Assembly: GCF_030549615.1 (NCBI RefSeq) | Contig: NZ_CP130832.1 | Span: 248,001-312,000 of the forward strand | DNA: 64,000 bases | Origin: Stenotrophomonas sp. 610A2 | GTDB lineage: Bacteria; Pseudomonadota; Gammaproteobacteria; Xanthomonadales; Xanthomonadaceae | Reading direction: 5' to 3' | Shown: piece by piece, positions 38,876 to 47,708 of the stretch | Position numbering within the stretch: the stretch's first letter is position 1 | Layout: each line of letters opens with the position of its first letter | Made by a program: the position numbers and the translations under genes | The notes under the pieces: model-generated | Told to the model about the DNA's origin: nothing | The model's input: only the letters and a program-made list of their open reading frames with translations | The model's database searches: none

Positions 38876-40059
38876 GCTTTCCAGGCTCCAAACATGGTCC
38901 ACAGCGCGGCACGGCCATGGTCTTCGCCGCTCTCGCTGGCGACCGGGAAGATGTCCCGGTCCACCACGCCGCGGACCTTGGTTTCGAAATAGCGCTCGGC
39001 GTCGAAGCCGGCCGACGCCATCATCTGGCGCAGGTCGTACTCGTGCATCACGCTCCAGAACGGCTCGTTGTTGTTGTACGCATCCCAGTCGCGGATGAAC
39101 TGCTCGTAGGGGTCCATGCCGTGGTACTGCGGCTGTTCCAGGTGTGCGGTGAGGCCGCCACTGGCCAGCAGGCGCTGGATCTCGCGCAGCTTGCGCGGCA
39201 TCGCCGTGGACGAGCTCTCGTGCCAGAACATGGCGGTGGTGATCAGGTCGAAATGGCCGTCGGGGTAATCCAGCGCTTCGCCGTTGGCCTGGCGGAACGT
39301 GATGTTGTTGACGCCAAGCGCCCGTGCGCGCGCATGCGCGTAGCGGAGCATCGGTGCGGCCACATCGATGGCGATCACTTCGGCATCCGGGAAGGCCTGC
39401 GCCAACGGCACGATGTTGTGCCCGACGGTGCAGCCGATATCGAGGATGCGGCGTGGCTTGAACCCAGGATGCTGCTCCTGCAGCCACTGCGCCAAGGCCT
39501 GGCCGCCGCCGTCGTTGTAACGGCCAAGCATGCCGCCGGTGGTCGCGAAGATGCCGCAGTCGTAGTTGGCGGCGGCGGACACGTCATCGGCCAGCAGTTC
39601 GGTGTGGTACCCGCCCGGCATGCAATGGATGTCGACCGCGCTGGAATAGCGCGGCACCTTTACCAACGCATCCAGCTGCAGGCCGTCGTCGCTGGCGTTG
39701 AGTGCGCGGGTCTTCTCGATCAGCGCATCCACCTGCTTGAGCACCAGGCCGCGACCGGCCTGCTGGCGCATTTCCATGCTGCTGCGGCGCAGGGCGCTCC
39801 AGGTCTGGTAGATGCCGTCGTTGGCCATGGCCTTGCGGACTTCGTGGCGGGTTTCGGGGGCGCGCCCCTTTTCTTTCTCGAAGGCCGGCTTCACCCGCTG
39901 CTCGTAGGCCAGCTTGACCTTCGGACTGAGTTGCGTCGCCAGGTAGCCATTGAGGTTGGCGAGGAAGTCGAAGCGTGCGGTGTCATCCAGCGCGCTGTCA
40001 GGGAACACCGCGTGGCGGCCCACGTGTTGCCAACTCGGTGGCAGGGCTTGCTGGCTCAT
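38872..40059 (-). CDS. SAM-dependent methyltransferase with N-terminal extension
   Basis: 395 aa. The C-terminal class I methyltransferase domain starts with motif I ILDIGCTVGHN (near 215), then EVIAIDVAAPML and FDLITTAMFWHESS. The first ~200 residues are an extra helical domain unlike common small methyltransferases. Start at 40059 has AGGAG six bases upstream. It is the first gene of the leftward arm, and its promoter region holds a CTATATGTCAT motif shared with the divergent arm. The methyl acceptor is unknown. Confidence 0.75.
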   Translation of the reverse strand: MSQQALPPSWQHVGRHAVFPDSALDDTARFDFLANLNGYLATQLSPKVKLAYEQRVKPAFEKEKGRAPETRHEVRKAMANDGIYQTWSALRRSSMEMRQQAGRGLVLKQVDALIEKTRALNASDDGLQLDALVKVPRYSSAVDIHCMPGGYHTELLADDVSAAANYDCGIFATTGGMLGRYNDGGGQALAQWLQEQHPGFKPRRILDIGCTVGHNIVPLAQAFPDAEVIAIDVAAPMLRYAHARARALGVNNITFRQANGEALDYPDGHFDLITTAMFWHESSSTAMPRKLREIQRLLASGGLTAHLEQPQYHGMDPYEQFIRDWDAYNNNEPFWSVMHEYDLRQMMASAGFDAERYFETKVRGVVDRDIFPVASESGEDHGRAALWTMFGAWKA

Positions 40060-40089
40060 GGCAACTCCTGGTGGCTTCAAGTTCTAAAG

Positions 40090-40106
40090 TTATATCTATA
40101 TGTCAT
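40090..40106. promoter_or_regulatory. Operator-like motif, leftward promoter
   Basis: TTATATCTATATGTCAT. The last 11 bases (CTATATGTCAT) are identical to the motif at 40416-40426. It lies about 30 bp before the methyltransferase ATG and overlaps a possible -10 region. Confidence 0.5.
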
Positions 40107-40406
40107 GGCGATCAGTGCAGGGTCAAGTGGTGGGCTGATACCAGCCGCGCGGATGTCATTGCGTAGGCGGCGGCCCTGCAAACCCAGCCGATCGTGCATG
40201 CAGTGACCGGCAGAATCCCGAATCTCTCAAATGTCCGGACAAAAAGCCAGTGCCGTCTTTCATGCCGCTGGCAGAAGGGTTTCTGGTGCGAAGCAACATC
40301 CTGCGCAGTCCCGCCAGCGGCGGCCGCCGTGTCGTTTTCAGGCGCGCCAGCATGGCTGTGGCATTCGCGGAATAGGTGTTACAAATGATTGGACATTCAT
40401 GTACTA

Positions 40407-40426
40407 ATGATATAGCTATATGTCAT
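40407..40426. promoter_or_regulatory. Palindromic operator-like motif, rightward promoter
   Basis: ATGATATAGCTATATGTCAT, containing the perfect 12-bp palindrome ATATAGCTATAT. It overlaps the inferred -10 of the DUF1838 promoter and shares CTATATGTCAT with the leftward site 320 bp away. Confidence 0.55.
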
Positions 40427-40513
40427 CTTGGATGGGTCAACAGGCCTGTCTTCCGTGGTCCGGAGCAGGCCGGCGCATCGGCTTCATCGCTCCACTTCAA
40501 CCGGGGGTTGGAC

Positions 40514-41374
40514 GTGATTCGAATGTCATCGGTTTTGCTGGCTGCCGCAATCGCACTTTCGCCACAGGCAAAAGCGCTGGATCTGCAGTCCGAACAAGGC
40601 AGCGTCGAGGCGATGGTCAAGCTGCGTTGCTCGCTGGACCCCAAGCAGGAAGAGATCCTGTGGTGGGCCGGCACGCTGTTCGCACAGGAGCCGGGCAAGA
40701 AAGCCGCGCCGCTGATGGGCTTCGAGGGCTACAACATCTGCCGTGCCGAGAAGCAGGCAGATGGCGTGTGGCGGCTGTACACCCGCGAGCTCACCTTCTA
40801 CCGCGACCTGGCTACCGGCAAGATCATCGACAGCTGGGACAACCCGCTATCCGGCGAGCGCAATGAGGTACTGCAGGTAGCCAACGATCCGGTCAACACC
40901 GTGATCAACGCACCGGGCCGCCCGATGCACTTGCCATGGGTGGAAGCAGGTGACCAGGTGATGCTGACCCTCAACATTCCGCTGGCCTATCCCAACCCGC
41001 TGCAGCCTACGGAATTCCCGGCCGAATCGACCGGGCCGACCTACATGGGCTCGGAACATTTCATGTTCTTCGCGCCGCGCGCCGACCTCGAGAATCCAGC
41101 ACTGAAGAGCGTGCCGGTGACCTACGGCTGGACCCGCGTCGGGCCGTGGTTGCCGTGGATGAAGCTGGGCATGCGCCCGGGCAACCTGCTGTACATCGCG
41201 CAGGGCAACAAGCGCAGCTCGGTCGATGAGCTGCCGGCCGACATCCAGCAACTCGTGCGTAGCCGCTACCCGGAATATGCACGCGCACCCGAAACCTGGG
41301 TGCAGCCCAACGTCACCAGCTGGAGCTACTACAAGCAGCTCAAGCAGGGCGCGGCGGCGAAAAAGCAGGACTGA
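40514..41374 (+). CDS. Secreted DUF1838 protein
   Basis: 286 aa with a signal peptide (RMSSVLLAAAIALSPQAKA). The mature part begins LDLQSEQGSVEAMVKLRCSLDPKQEEILWWAG and continues with the DUF1838 pattern (FEGYNICRAEK, YRDLATGKIIDSWDNPLSGE, TYGWTRVGPWLPWMKLG). Function of the family is unknown. GTG at 40514 or ATG at 40523 both keep the signal peptide. It heads the rightward arm, 90 bp before the TonB receptor gene. Confidence 0.75.
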   Translation: MIRMSSVLLAAAIALSPQAKALDLQSEQGSVEAMVKLRCSLDPKQEEILWWAGTLFAQEPGKKAAPLMGFEGYNICRAEKQADGVWRLYTRELTFYRDLATGKIIDSWDNPLSGERNEVLQVANDPVNTVINAPGRPMHLPWVEAGDQVMLTLNIPLAYPNPLQPTEFPAESTGPTYMGSEHFMFFAPRADLENPALKSVPVTYGWTRVGPWLPWMKLGMRPGNLLYIAQGNKRSSVDELPADIQQLVRSRYPEYARAPETWVQPNVTSWSYYKQLKQGAAAKKQD

Positions 41375-41463
41375 AGTACGGAAGCACTGGACGGAACCCT
41401 CCCCCAAAGACGGCGCATCCATCCTCCCAACCCGTTCCGATCAAACTTTCCAGTCGGTAGACC

Positions 41464-43899
41464 ATGAAAACCATCAAGCCAGACCTGCTGTGCTCATCGA
41501 TCGCCTTGGCACTCTTGCTGTGCGCCGGCAACGCCGCCGCTGCAGACGCTGACCAATCGACGCCGCCGCCGGCAGCCAACAGTGACGCCGTACAGAGCCT
41601 TGACCAGATCACAGTGACCGCGCGCGGTGTATCCGAGCCGCTGCAGCAGATGCCATTGCCGATCACCGCCATGTCGGCGCAGACCATCGAAAAAAAGGGT
41701 CTTGTGGATGTGCGTGACATCGCCAACCTGTCGCCGAGTTTCTCGTTCAAGTCCGGCTACGGTCGCGGCTTTGATCGCCCGGTGATCCGTGGCATGTCCA
41801 ATATCCAGGGTGAGGCCAATGCCTCGTTCTTCATCGACGGCATCTTCGTCGAGGGCGATATCTCCAGTTACGGGCTGGAGAACATCCAGCGCGTGGAGGT
41901 GATCCGTGGGCCGCAGTCGGCTGCATTCGGTCGCCGTACATTCTCTGGCGCGGTGAACTTCATCACCAAGCGCCCTGGCAGCGAACCTGGGGGCAAGGTC
42001 ACCCTGGGCGCAGGCAATTACGGCCAGGAGAAAATGAGTGTGTTCTACTCCGGCGGTACAGAGGATGGGGCATTCGGCTACGACCTGAGCCTCAACAAGC
42101 GCGGTAATGATGGCGTGTTCTACAACAATGCCTCGGGCCGCAAAGACCTCAACGGCATCGAGACCATCAGTGGCATGGCGGCGATTGCCTGGTCACCCAC
42201 CGACGCGCTGGACATCACCGCGCGGGTGATGAAGCAGAAGAGCCGCGACCAGCACTTCGCCGTCGCGCGCCTCGGCAGCGAAAACCTGAATTGCTACCTG
42301 CCGGAATACACCGGTGGCCTGTATTTCGGCCTGTATCCGATCCTGGAGTCGCGTCGCCGCGGTTATTACTGTGGCGAGTTGAAGGCGCCGTCGGACTACG
42401 CACTCAATACCAGGGAATTCGAGAGCGCCGGCTACTTCGCCGGGCGCAAGAGCGATCTGCTGCGCACCAGTGTAGTGGTGGACTATCTGTTCTCCAATGG
42501 CTGGAACCTGACCTCTACATCGGCCTACAACAAGAGTGAAACCTACGCCGCCAGCGATCAGGACTACAGCACCATCCGCGGTTACGGCGGCGCATTCGAG
42601 AGCTTCGCCAACAGCGGCGTCAAGAACTGGTCGCAGGACATCCGTTTGACCAGCGACCAGAGTCTTGCCGTGTCCGGCATGCTCGGTGCGTACTACTACG
42701 AGCAGAACGCGCAGCCGGGTTGGGGCGGCGACCTGACCGGTTACACAATCGGTGGCAGCAAGGTGGTCACGCCGATCCCGACCAATCCCGATGACCAGAC
42801 CGCCAACAAGGCGCTCTATGGCCTGATCAACTGGCACATCAACGACCAGTGGACGACCTCGCTGGAAGGCCGCTACGCGCGCGATGAAATCAGCAAGGGC
42901 GGTACCGATGTGCGTGTACTCGGTGCCAATACCTATCGCCAGACGTATGCGCTGGACAAGACCTTCAGCAGCTTTACCCCGCGCTGGACGCTGAGCTATC
43001 AGGCGCGTGAAAACGTCAATCTGTATGGCTTGGTGTCCAAGGGCAACAAGCCGGGCGGCTTCAACACCGACGTCTACCGCGCCGACTTCCTCGAGTCCGA
43101 GCGCGATGCGCTGATCGCACGCGGACTGAATACCTTCAAGGAAGAAGAGGCCTGGAACTACGAGCTGGGCATGAAGAGCGACTGGCTGGACGGCACCCTG
43201 CGCGTCAATGCCAACATCTACCAGATCGACTGGACCAACCAGCAGCTGACCGAAACCGGTCCGGTGATCCGCAAGAATGGCTCGCTGTTCTCCACCAGCT
43301 ATACCACCAATGTCGGCGAATCCCGCATCCGCGGCTTCGAGCTGGAAAGCCAGTGGGCGTTCGCACAGGGCTGGCTGGCCAGCCTGGCTTACTCGTTCAC
43401 CGATGCCGAGATCCTGAAGTTCATCAGCCAGGACCAGGCGGATCTGTTCTCCAGCAGCAACGCGCCGACCTTGGCCGATCCGGCTGCCGATGCCGCCGGC
43501 GCCACGCTGCCACGCGTTCCAAAGCACAAGGCCACGCTCGGCCTGATGTACGACGGTGCGCTGTCCAACGGATGGCAGTACACCGCCAACATGGACGTGA
43601 ACTACGAAGGCAAGCGCTACATCCAGGTCGACAACCTGGCTTACATCGGCGCCTCGACCCGTACCAACTTCCGCTTCAGCATCCGCCCGACCGAGCAGCT
43701 GCAGGTGTCGGCCTACGTCAACAACGCATTCAACGACCGCACCCTGGAAGACGCACAGCGGACCATCAATCCGGATGCCTATATAGCCGTGCCTGCAGTA
43801 CCGCCGTTGACTGGATTGGCGGTGACCAATCTGCGTGATTTCGGTCTGACGCCCTCGTTGCCACGGATGTATGGCGTAGAGGTCAGTTACAAGTTCTGA
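41464..43899 (+). CDS. TonB-dependent outer-membrane receptor
   Basis: 811 aa with a signal peptide ending NAAAA. The TonB box-like DQITVTAR lies at ~48-55. The plug domain follows, with FFIDGIFVEGD and the VEVIRGPQSAAFGRRTFSGAVNFIT segment, and then a 22-strand barrel ending in the terminal VSYKF. It imports a bulky or scarce substrate using proton-motive force. It is flanked by catabolic-looking enzymes and has no siderophore or cobalamin genes nearby, so an organic carbon substrate is likely. A hairpin follows the gene. Confidence 0.9.
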   Translation: MKTIKPDLLCSSIALALLLCAGNAAAADADQSTPPPAANSDAVQSLDQITVTARGVSEPLQQMPLPITAMSAQTIEKKGLVDVRDIANLSPSFSFKSGYGRGFDRPVIRGMSNIQGEANASFFIDGIFVEGDISSYGLENIQRVEVIRGPQSAAFGRRTFSGAVNFITKRPGSEPGGKVTLGAGNYGQEKMSVFYSGGTEDGAFGYDLSLNKRGNDGVFYNNASGRKDLNGIETISGMAAIAWSPTDALDITARVMKQKSRDQHFAVARLGSENLNCYLPEYTGGLYFGLYPILESRRRGYYCGELKAPSDYALNTREFESAGYFAGRKSDLLRTSVVVDYLFSNGWNLTSTSAYNKSETYAASDQDYSTIRGYGGAFESFANSGVKNWSQDIRLTSDQSLAVSGMLGAYYYEQNAQPGWGGDLTGYTIGGSKVVTPIPTNPDDQTANKALYGLINWHINDQWTTSLEGRYARDEISKGGTDVRVLGANTYRQTYALDKTFSSFTPRWTLSYQARENVNLYGLVSKGNKPGGFNTDVYRADFLESERDALIARGLNTFKEEEAWNYELGMKSDWLDGTLRVNANIYQIDWTNQQLTETGPVIRKNGSLFSTSYTTNVGESRIRGFELESQWAFAQGWLASLAYSFTDAEILKFISQDQADLFSSSNAPTLADPAADAAGATLPRVPKHKATLGLMYDGALSNGWQYTANMDVNYEGKRYIQVDNLAYIGASTRTNFRFSIRPTEQLQVSAYVNNAFNDRTLEDAQRTINPDAYIAVPAVPPLTGLAVTNLRDFGLTPSLPRMYGVEVSYKF

Positions 43900-43976
43900 G
43901 GGAGGGCATGGGCTGGGAGGGTGCGATGCGCCGTCCCAGTCTGCGCTTGATTGGCTTTACCGACGCACCATCAGAT

Positions 43977-44004
43977 CTTCATTCCCGCGCAGGCGGGAAT
44001 GAAG
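43977..44004. repeat. Hairpin repeat after the TonB receptor gene
   Basis: CTTCATTCCCGC, loop GCAG, GCGGGAATGAAG: a perfect 12-bp stem of the widespread 'ATTCCCGC/GCGGGAAT' dispersed type. There is no T-run, so it may weaken rather than stop read-through into the flavin oxidase gene. Confidence 0.6.
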
Positions 44005-44063
44005 GCATTTGAAGTAGAAGCAACCGCTAAGCAAAGCACCCCGCAACTCCGCAGGCAGCCCCA

Positions 44064-45464
44064 ATGCAACGACGCGATTTCATCAAGGGAGTTTCTGGCA
44101 TGGCCGCACTGTCGCTGCTGCCTGGCATGCTGCACGCCAGGATTCCCAGCAGTGACGTCATCGTCGTAGGCGCTGGGTTGGCAGGGCTCGCCGCCGCACA
44201 TGCACTGGAAGCTGGTGGTGCCCGCGTCACCGTTCTGGAAGCCAATCCGCGCGTCGGTGGCCGCCTGCAGACGGTGGAGCGCAACGGCATCCGCTTTGAA
44301 ATCGGCGGCGTCGAAGTAGGTAGCGGCTACGATCGCGTACACGCCCATGCCAAGCGCGTTGGTGTAGGCATCGTGCCGCCATCTGCCGCCTTGCCGACCG
44401 CCGCTGGGTTGGGCCTGGCCATCGGCGATACGCTGGTGCCGGCTACATCATGGGGCGAAAGTCCACTCAATACCCTGCAAGGCCGTGAACGCGCCCTGTT
44501 GCCGCCGCTTCTGTTGGCCACGGCCATGGGCGAGCTTGGCCTGCCGGCATTGGACAGCTGGCGCGACCCCGCCAATCTCTCGCTGGATATCCCCTTGTCG
44601 CAGTTGATCGCCAGCAAGGGCTGGTCGCCGCAGGCGCTGCAGTGGATGGATATCGGCAACAGCTTTTCTTCGCTGCAATCGATCAGCGCGCTCGATGCAC
44701 TGCGCCGCGATGCCCTGCGCCGTTTCGGCTCGAAAGGTACCGGCTGGGTGCAGGGCGGCAGCCAGGCGCTGCCGGAGGCGATGGCTGCGTCGCTCGCGCA
44801 GCCGCCTGTGCTCGACGCCCAGGTCACCCGCGTCGAATCCGTGCGCGGCAAACTGGAAGTCCGTTGCGCCGATGGCCGCCGCTTCCGTGCCGCGCATCTG
44901 GTGCTGGCCCTGCCCAGCGGCCCACTCAGCCGCATCGTCATTGATCCCGCGCCGCCGGTCGCACAGCAGGAGGTCTGGTCGGCGCGCCGCTCCAACGCCG
45001 TCACCACCATTCACCTGCAGCCCACCCGCAGATTCTGGGAAGACGATGGCCTGCCGCTGTCGCTATGGGGCGATGGCCCGCTGCAGCGCGTGTTTGCCGT
45101 GCCCGGCGCCGATGGCCAGATCAACCGCCTGATCGTCTGGCTCAACGGCGCCATGGCCCAACAGGCCGATCAGCTCGACCGCGAGGCCCGCTACGCCTGG
45201 GCCATCAACGCCATGCAACGGCTGCGGCCGGGCTCCAAGGGCGCGCTGCTGCCATTGGAGACCCGCAGCTGGGGCAATGATCCGCTGGCCGATGGCGCGT
45301 TTTCGGAGATCGCGCCGGGCCATTTCGCGCAGACCATGCGCTGGGCCAATACCCCGTTCGGGCGCATCCACTTCGCCGGCGAGCAGACCGAACTGCAGGT
45401 TCCGGGCATGGAAGCGGCCGTAACCTCGGGTGAGCGTGCAGCTGCAGCAATTCTTTCGGCCTGA
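44064..45464 (+). CDS. Tat-exported flavin monoamine oxidase-like protein
   Basis: 466 aa. Twin-arginine signal (MQRRDFIKGVSGMAALSLL), then the FAD-binding Rossmann motif VIVVGAGLAGLAAAHALE (33-50), LEANPRVGGRLQT (59-71), and a C-terminal FAD site with RIHFAGEQTE near 432. The family oxidises primary amines or related C-N/C-C bonds and makes hydrogen peroxide. It joins the nitrilase as a second predicted periplasmic enzyme of the locus. Confidence 0.85.
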   Translation: MQRRDFIKGVSGMAALSLLPGMLHARIPSSDVIVVGAGLAGLAAAHALEAGGARVTVLEANPRVGGRLQTVERNGIRFEIGGVEVGSGYDRVHAHAKRVGVGIVPPSAALPTAAGLGLAIGDTLVPATSWGESPLNTLQGRERALLPPLLLATAMGELGLPALDSWRDPANLSLDIPLSQLIASKGWSPQALQWMDIGNSFSSLQSISALDALRRDALRRFGSKGTGWVQGGSQALPEAMAASLAQPPVLDAQVTRVESVRGKLEVRCADGRRFRAAHLVLALPSGPLSRIVIDPAPPVAQQEVWSARRSNAVTTIHLQPTRRFWEDDGLPLSLWGDGPLQRVFAVPGADGQINRLIVWLNGAMAQQADQLDREARYAWAINAMQRLRPGSKGALLPLETRSWGNDPLADGAFSEIAPGHFAQTMRWANTPFGRIHFAGEQTELQVPGMEAAVTSGERAAAAILSA

Positions 45465-45519
45465 TTGAACTACCTTATCCCCTACCTTCCGGGCGCGGAT
45501 GCGCCTTCCAGAGACAGTA

Positions 45520-46692
45520 ATGAGCCTGAAGACACTGAACCCCTACGATTTGTTCGACGTGCGTTCGCTGCTGAGCGAGGAAGAACGCGCTGTACAGGAT
45601 TCCGTTGCGCGCTTCACCGATGAGCGTGTGCTGCCGATCATTGGTGACTGCTTCGACCAGGGCCGCTTCCCGACCGAGCTGATCAGCGAGATCGCCGACA
45701 TGGGCCTGCTGGGCAGCTCGCTGCCGGAGCAGTACGGCGGCGCAAGCTTGAACAGCGTCAGCTACGGCTTGATCTGCCAGGAACTGGAGCGCGGTGATTC
45801 CGGCATCCGCAGCTTCGTCTCGGTGCAGAGCTCGCTGTGCATGTACCCCATCTACGCCTACGGTTCGGAAGAGCAGCGCATGCGCTGGCTGCCGGACATG
45901 TCGCGCGGCAAGGTGATCGGCTGCTTCGGCCTGACCGAAGCCCATGGCGGTTCCGACCCGGCCAGCATGAAGACCCGCGCAGTGAAGGACGGCGGCGATT
46001 GGGTGATCAACGGTTCCAAGATGTGGATCACCAATGGCTCGGTGGCCGATATCGCCATCGTCTGGGCCAATACCGACGAAGGCGTACAGGGCTTCGTCAT
46101 CGAGAAGGGCACGCCGGGCTTCACCGCCCAGGAGATCAAGCACAAGATGAGTCTGCGTGCCTCGGTGACCGGCGCGCTGTTCTTCGACAACGTGCGCGTG
46201 CCCGATGCCAACCGCCTGCCCAACGTAAAGGGCCTGAAGGGGCCACTGGGCTGCCTCACCCAGGCCCGCTACGGCATCACCTGGGGCCCGCTCGGTGCGG
46301 CCATCGCCTGCCTGGACGAAGCGCTGGCCTATACCAAGGAACGCATCCTGTTCGGTCGCCCGGTGGCAGCCACCCAGAGTGCGCAGATCAAGATGGCCGA
46401 CATGGCCCGTCGCATCACCGCCGGCCAGTTGCTGGTGTTGCAGCTTGGGCGGCTCAAGGACGCCGGGCAGATGCAGCCGCAGCAGGTCTCGCTGGCCAAG
46501 TGGAACAACTGCCGCCTGGCCATCGACATCGCCCGCGAATGCCGTGACCTGCTCGGCGGCGCAGGTATCACGACCGAGCACGGTGCGATCCGCCATGCGC
46601 TGAACTTGGAATCGGTAATCACGTATGAAGGTACCGAGACCGTGCACCAGCTTGTGATCGGCCGCGAGCTGACCGGCATCAACGCGTTCTGA
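45520..46692 (+). CDS. gcdH: Acyl-CoA dehydrogenase, glutaryl-CoA dehydrogenase type
   Basis: 390 aa. FAD acyl-CoA dehydrogenase with GCFGLTEAHGGSDP (near 132-145), KMWITNG, and catalytic Glu370 in TYEGTETVHQLVIGRELTG, the arrangement typical of glutaryl-CoA dehydrogenases. That enzyme oxidises and decarboxylates glutaryl-CoA to crotonyl-CoA in lysine and tryptophan breakdown. ATG at 45520 is preferred over 45499. It overlaps the reductase gene by one base. It could be the genome's ordinary gcdH or a dedicated enzyme of this locus. Confidence 0.85.
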   Translation: MSLKTLNPYDLFDVRSLLSEEERAVQDSVARFTDERVLPIIGDCFDQGRFPTELISEIADMGLLGSSLPEQYGGASLNSVSYGLICQELERGDSGIRSFVSVQSSLCMYPIYAYGSEEQRMRWLPDMSRGKVIGCFGLTEAHGGSDPASMKTRAVKDGGDWVINGSKMWITNGSVADIAIVWANTDEGVQGFVIEKGTPGFTAQEIKHKMSLRASVTGALFFDNVRVPDANRLPNVKGLKGPLGCLTQARYGITWGPLGAAIACLDEALAYTKERILFGRPVAATQSAQIKMADMARRITAGQLLVLQLGRLKDAGQMQPQQVSLAKWNNCRLAIDIARECRDLLGGAGITTEHGAIRHALNLESVITYEGTETVHQLVIGRELTGINAF

Positions 46693-47699
46693 TGATGGAC
46701 GGCCTGCACACCACAATGCAGGCCGTCTGCCTGCGGAACATCCCGCAGGGCCTGCCGCAGCTGCAGGACTTTGAAACCCAGCAGCTGCCGTTGCCGAGCC
46801 CCGGTGACGGCCAGCTGTTGGTGCAGGTGCAGTGGTTGTCCTTGGACCCGTTCCTGCGTGCGCAACTCGGTGGCCGCTACGCGGTACCGTGCCCGCCGCT
46901 GGGCAGCATCGTGCCGGGCTACGGCATTGGTACGGTGATCGCCGATCGCAGTGGTCGGTTTGCGCCCGGCGACGTGGTGACGGGAATGACAGGCTGGGCC
47001 GGGTTCGCGGTGATGGATGCCAACGCCACGGCGTTGGTTGATGCGACGTTGGCACCGGTTGGTACCTTCCTCGGTGTGCTTGGTGTCCCCGGCCTCACCG
47101 CGTGGGCGGGTGTGCGGAAAATCCTGCAGCCAAAAGCCGGCCAGACCATCCTGGTTTCCACTGCGGCCGGAGCGGTCGGCAGCGTCGTTGGACAGCTGTG
47201 CAAGGCAGCCGGTTGCCGCGTCGTTGGTATTGCTGGCAGTGCGCAGAAGTGTGCCATCGTCACCGATGAGTTCGGCTTCGATGCCTGCGTCAGCTACCGC
47301 GACCCGGATTTCATCAATGCGCTGCGTGCAGCGTGCCCGGACCGCATCGACGGCTACTTCGACAATGTCGGCGGTGCCGTGCTGGAAGCAGCACTGTCAT
47401 TGCTGCGCCTGCATGCGCGCGTGGTGCTGTGTGGGCTCAGTGATCAGTACAACCGCGCAGAGCGCCCGGCTGGTCCCAACCTCGGGCCGGTGATTGGTGC
47501 GCGCGCACGCCTTGAAGGCCTGGTGGTCTACGACCATCTGGCCGACTTCGCGCAATGCCGCACTGAACTGGCGCAGATGATCGCCGCCGGCACGCTGCGC
47601 TACCGCGAGCATATCCACGACGGGCTGGCCTCCGCGCCGGCCGGTTTCATCGGCCTGCTCAATGGCGAGAACCTGGGCAAGGCGCTGGTACGGCTCTAA
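46692..47699 (+). CDS. Zinc-free MDR oxidoreductase (leukotriene B4 dehydrogenase/CurA type)
   Basis: 335 aa medium-chain reductase. It lacks the catalytic and structural zinc cysteines and has AGAVGSVVGQLCK (NADP-binding, near 157-169) and DGYFDNVGGAVLEA, typical of LTB4DH/CurA-like enzymes. These reduce alpha,beta-unsaturated ketones or aldehydes with NADPH. The start ATG overlaps the acyl-CoA dehydrogenase stop; the next gene starts 9 bp after its stop. Confidence 0.85.
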   Translation: MMDGLHTTMQAVCLRNIPQGLPQLQDFETQQLPLPSPGDGQLLVQVQWLSLDPFLRAQLGGRYAVPCPPLGSIVPGYGIGTVIADRSGRFAPGDVVTGMTGWAGFAVMDANATALVDATLAPVGTFLGVLGVPGLTAWAGVRKILQPKAGQTILVSTAAGAVGSVVGQLCKAAGCRVVGIAGSAQKCAIVTDEFGFDACVSYRDPDFINALRAACPDRIDGYFDNVGGAVLEAALSLLRLHARVVLCGLSDQYNRAERPAGPNLGPVIGARARLEGLVVYDHLADFAQCRTELAQMIAAGTLRYREHIHDGLASAPAGFIGLLNGENLGKALVRL

Positions 47700-47708
47700 G
47701 GAACAGGC

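Larger units (their letters stand above)
40060..40513. promoter_or_regulatory. 454-bp divergent control region of the 36-51 kb locus
   Basis: Gene-free and more AT-rich than its surroundings. Two operator-like motifs sit near either end, and a plausible promoter overlaps each. Leftward: -35 TTGACC (minus strand, 40121-40126) with an ACATAT-like -10. Rightward: -35 TTGGAC (40389-40394) with TATAGC as -10. The promoter calls are inference from spacing only. Confidence 0.5.

Noticed and set aside
45475..47055. 526-codon minus-strand open frame
   Set aside because: Antisense to the acyl-CoA dehydrogenase and MDR genes; no recognisable protein.
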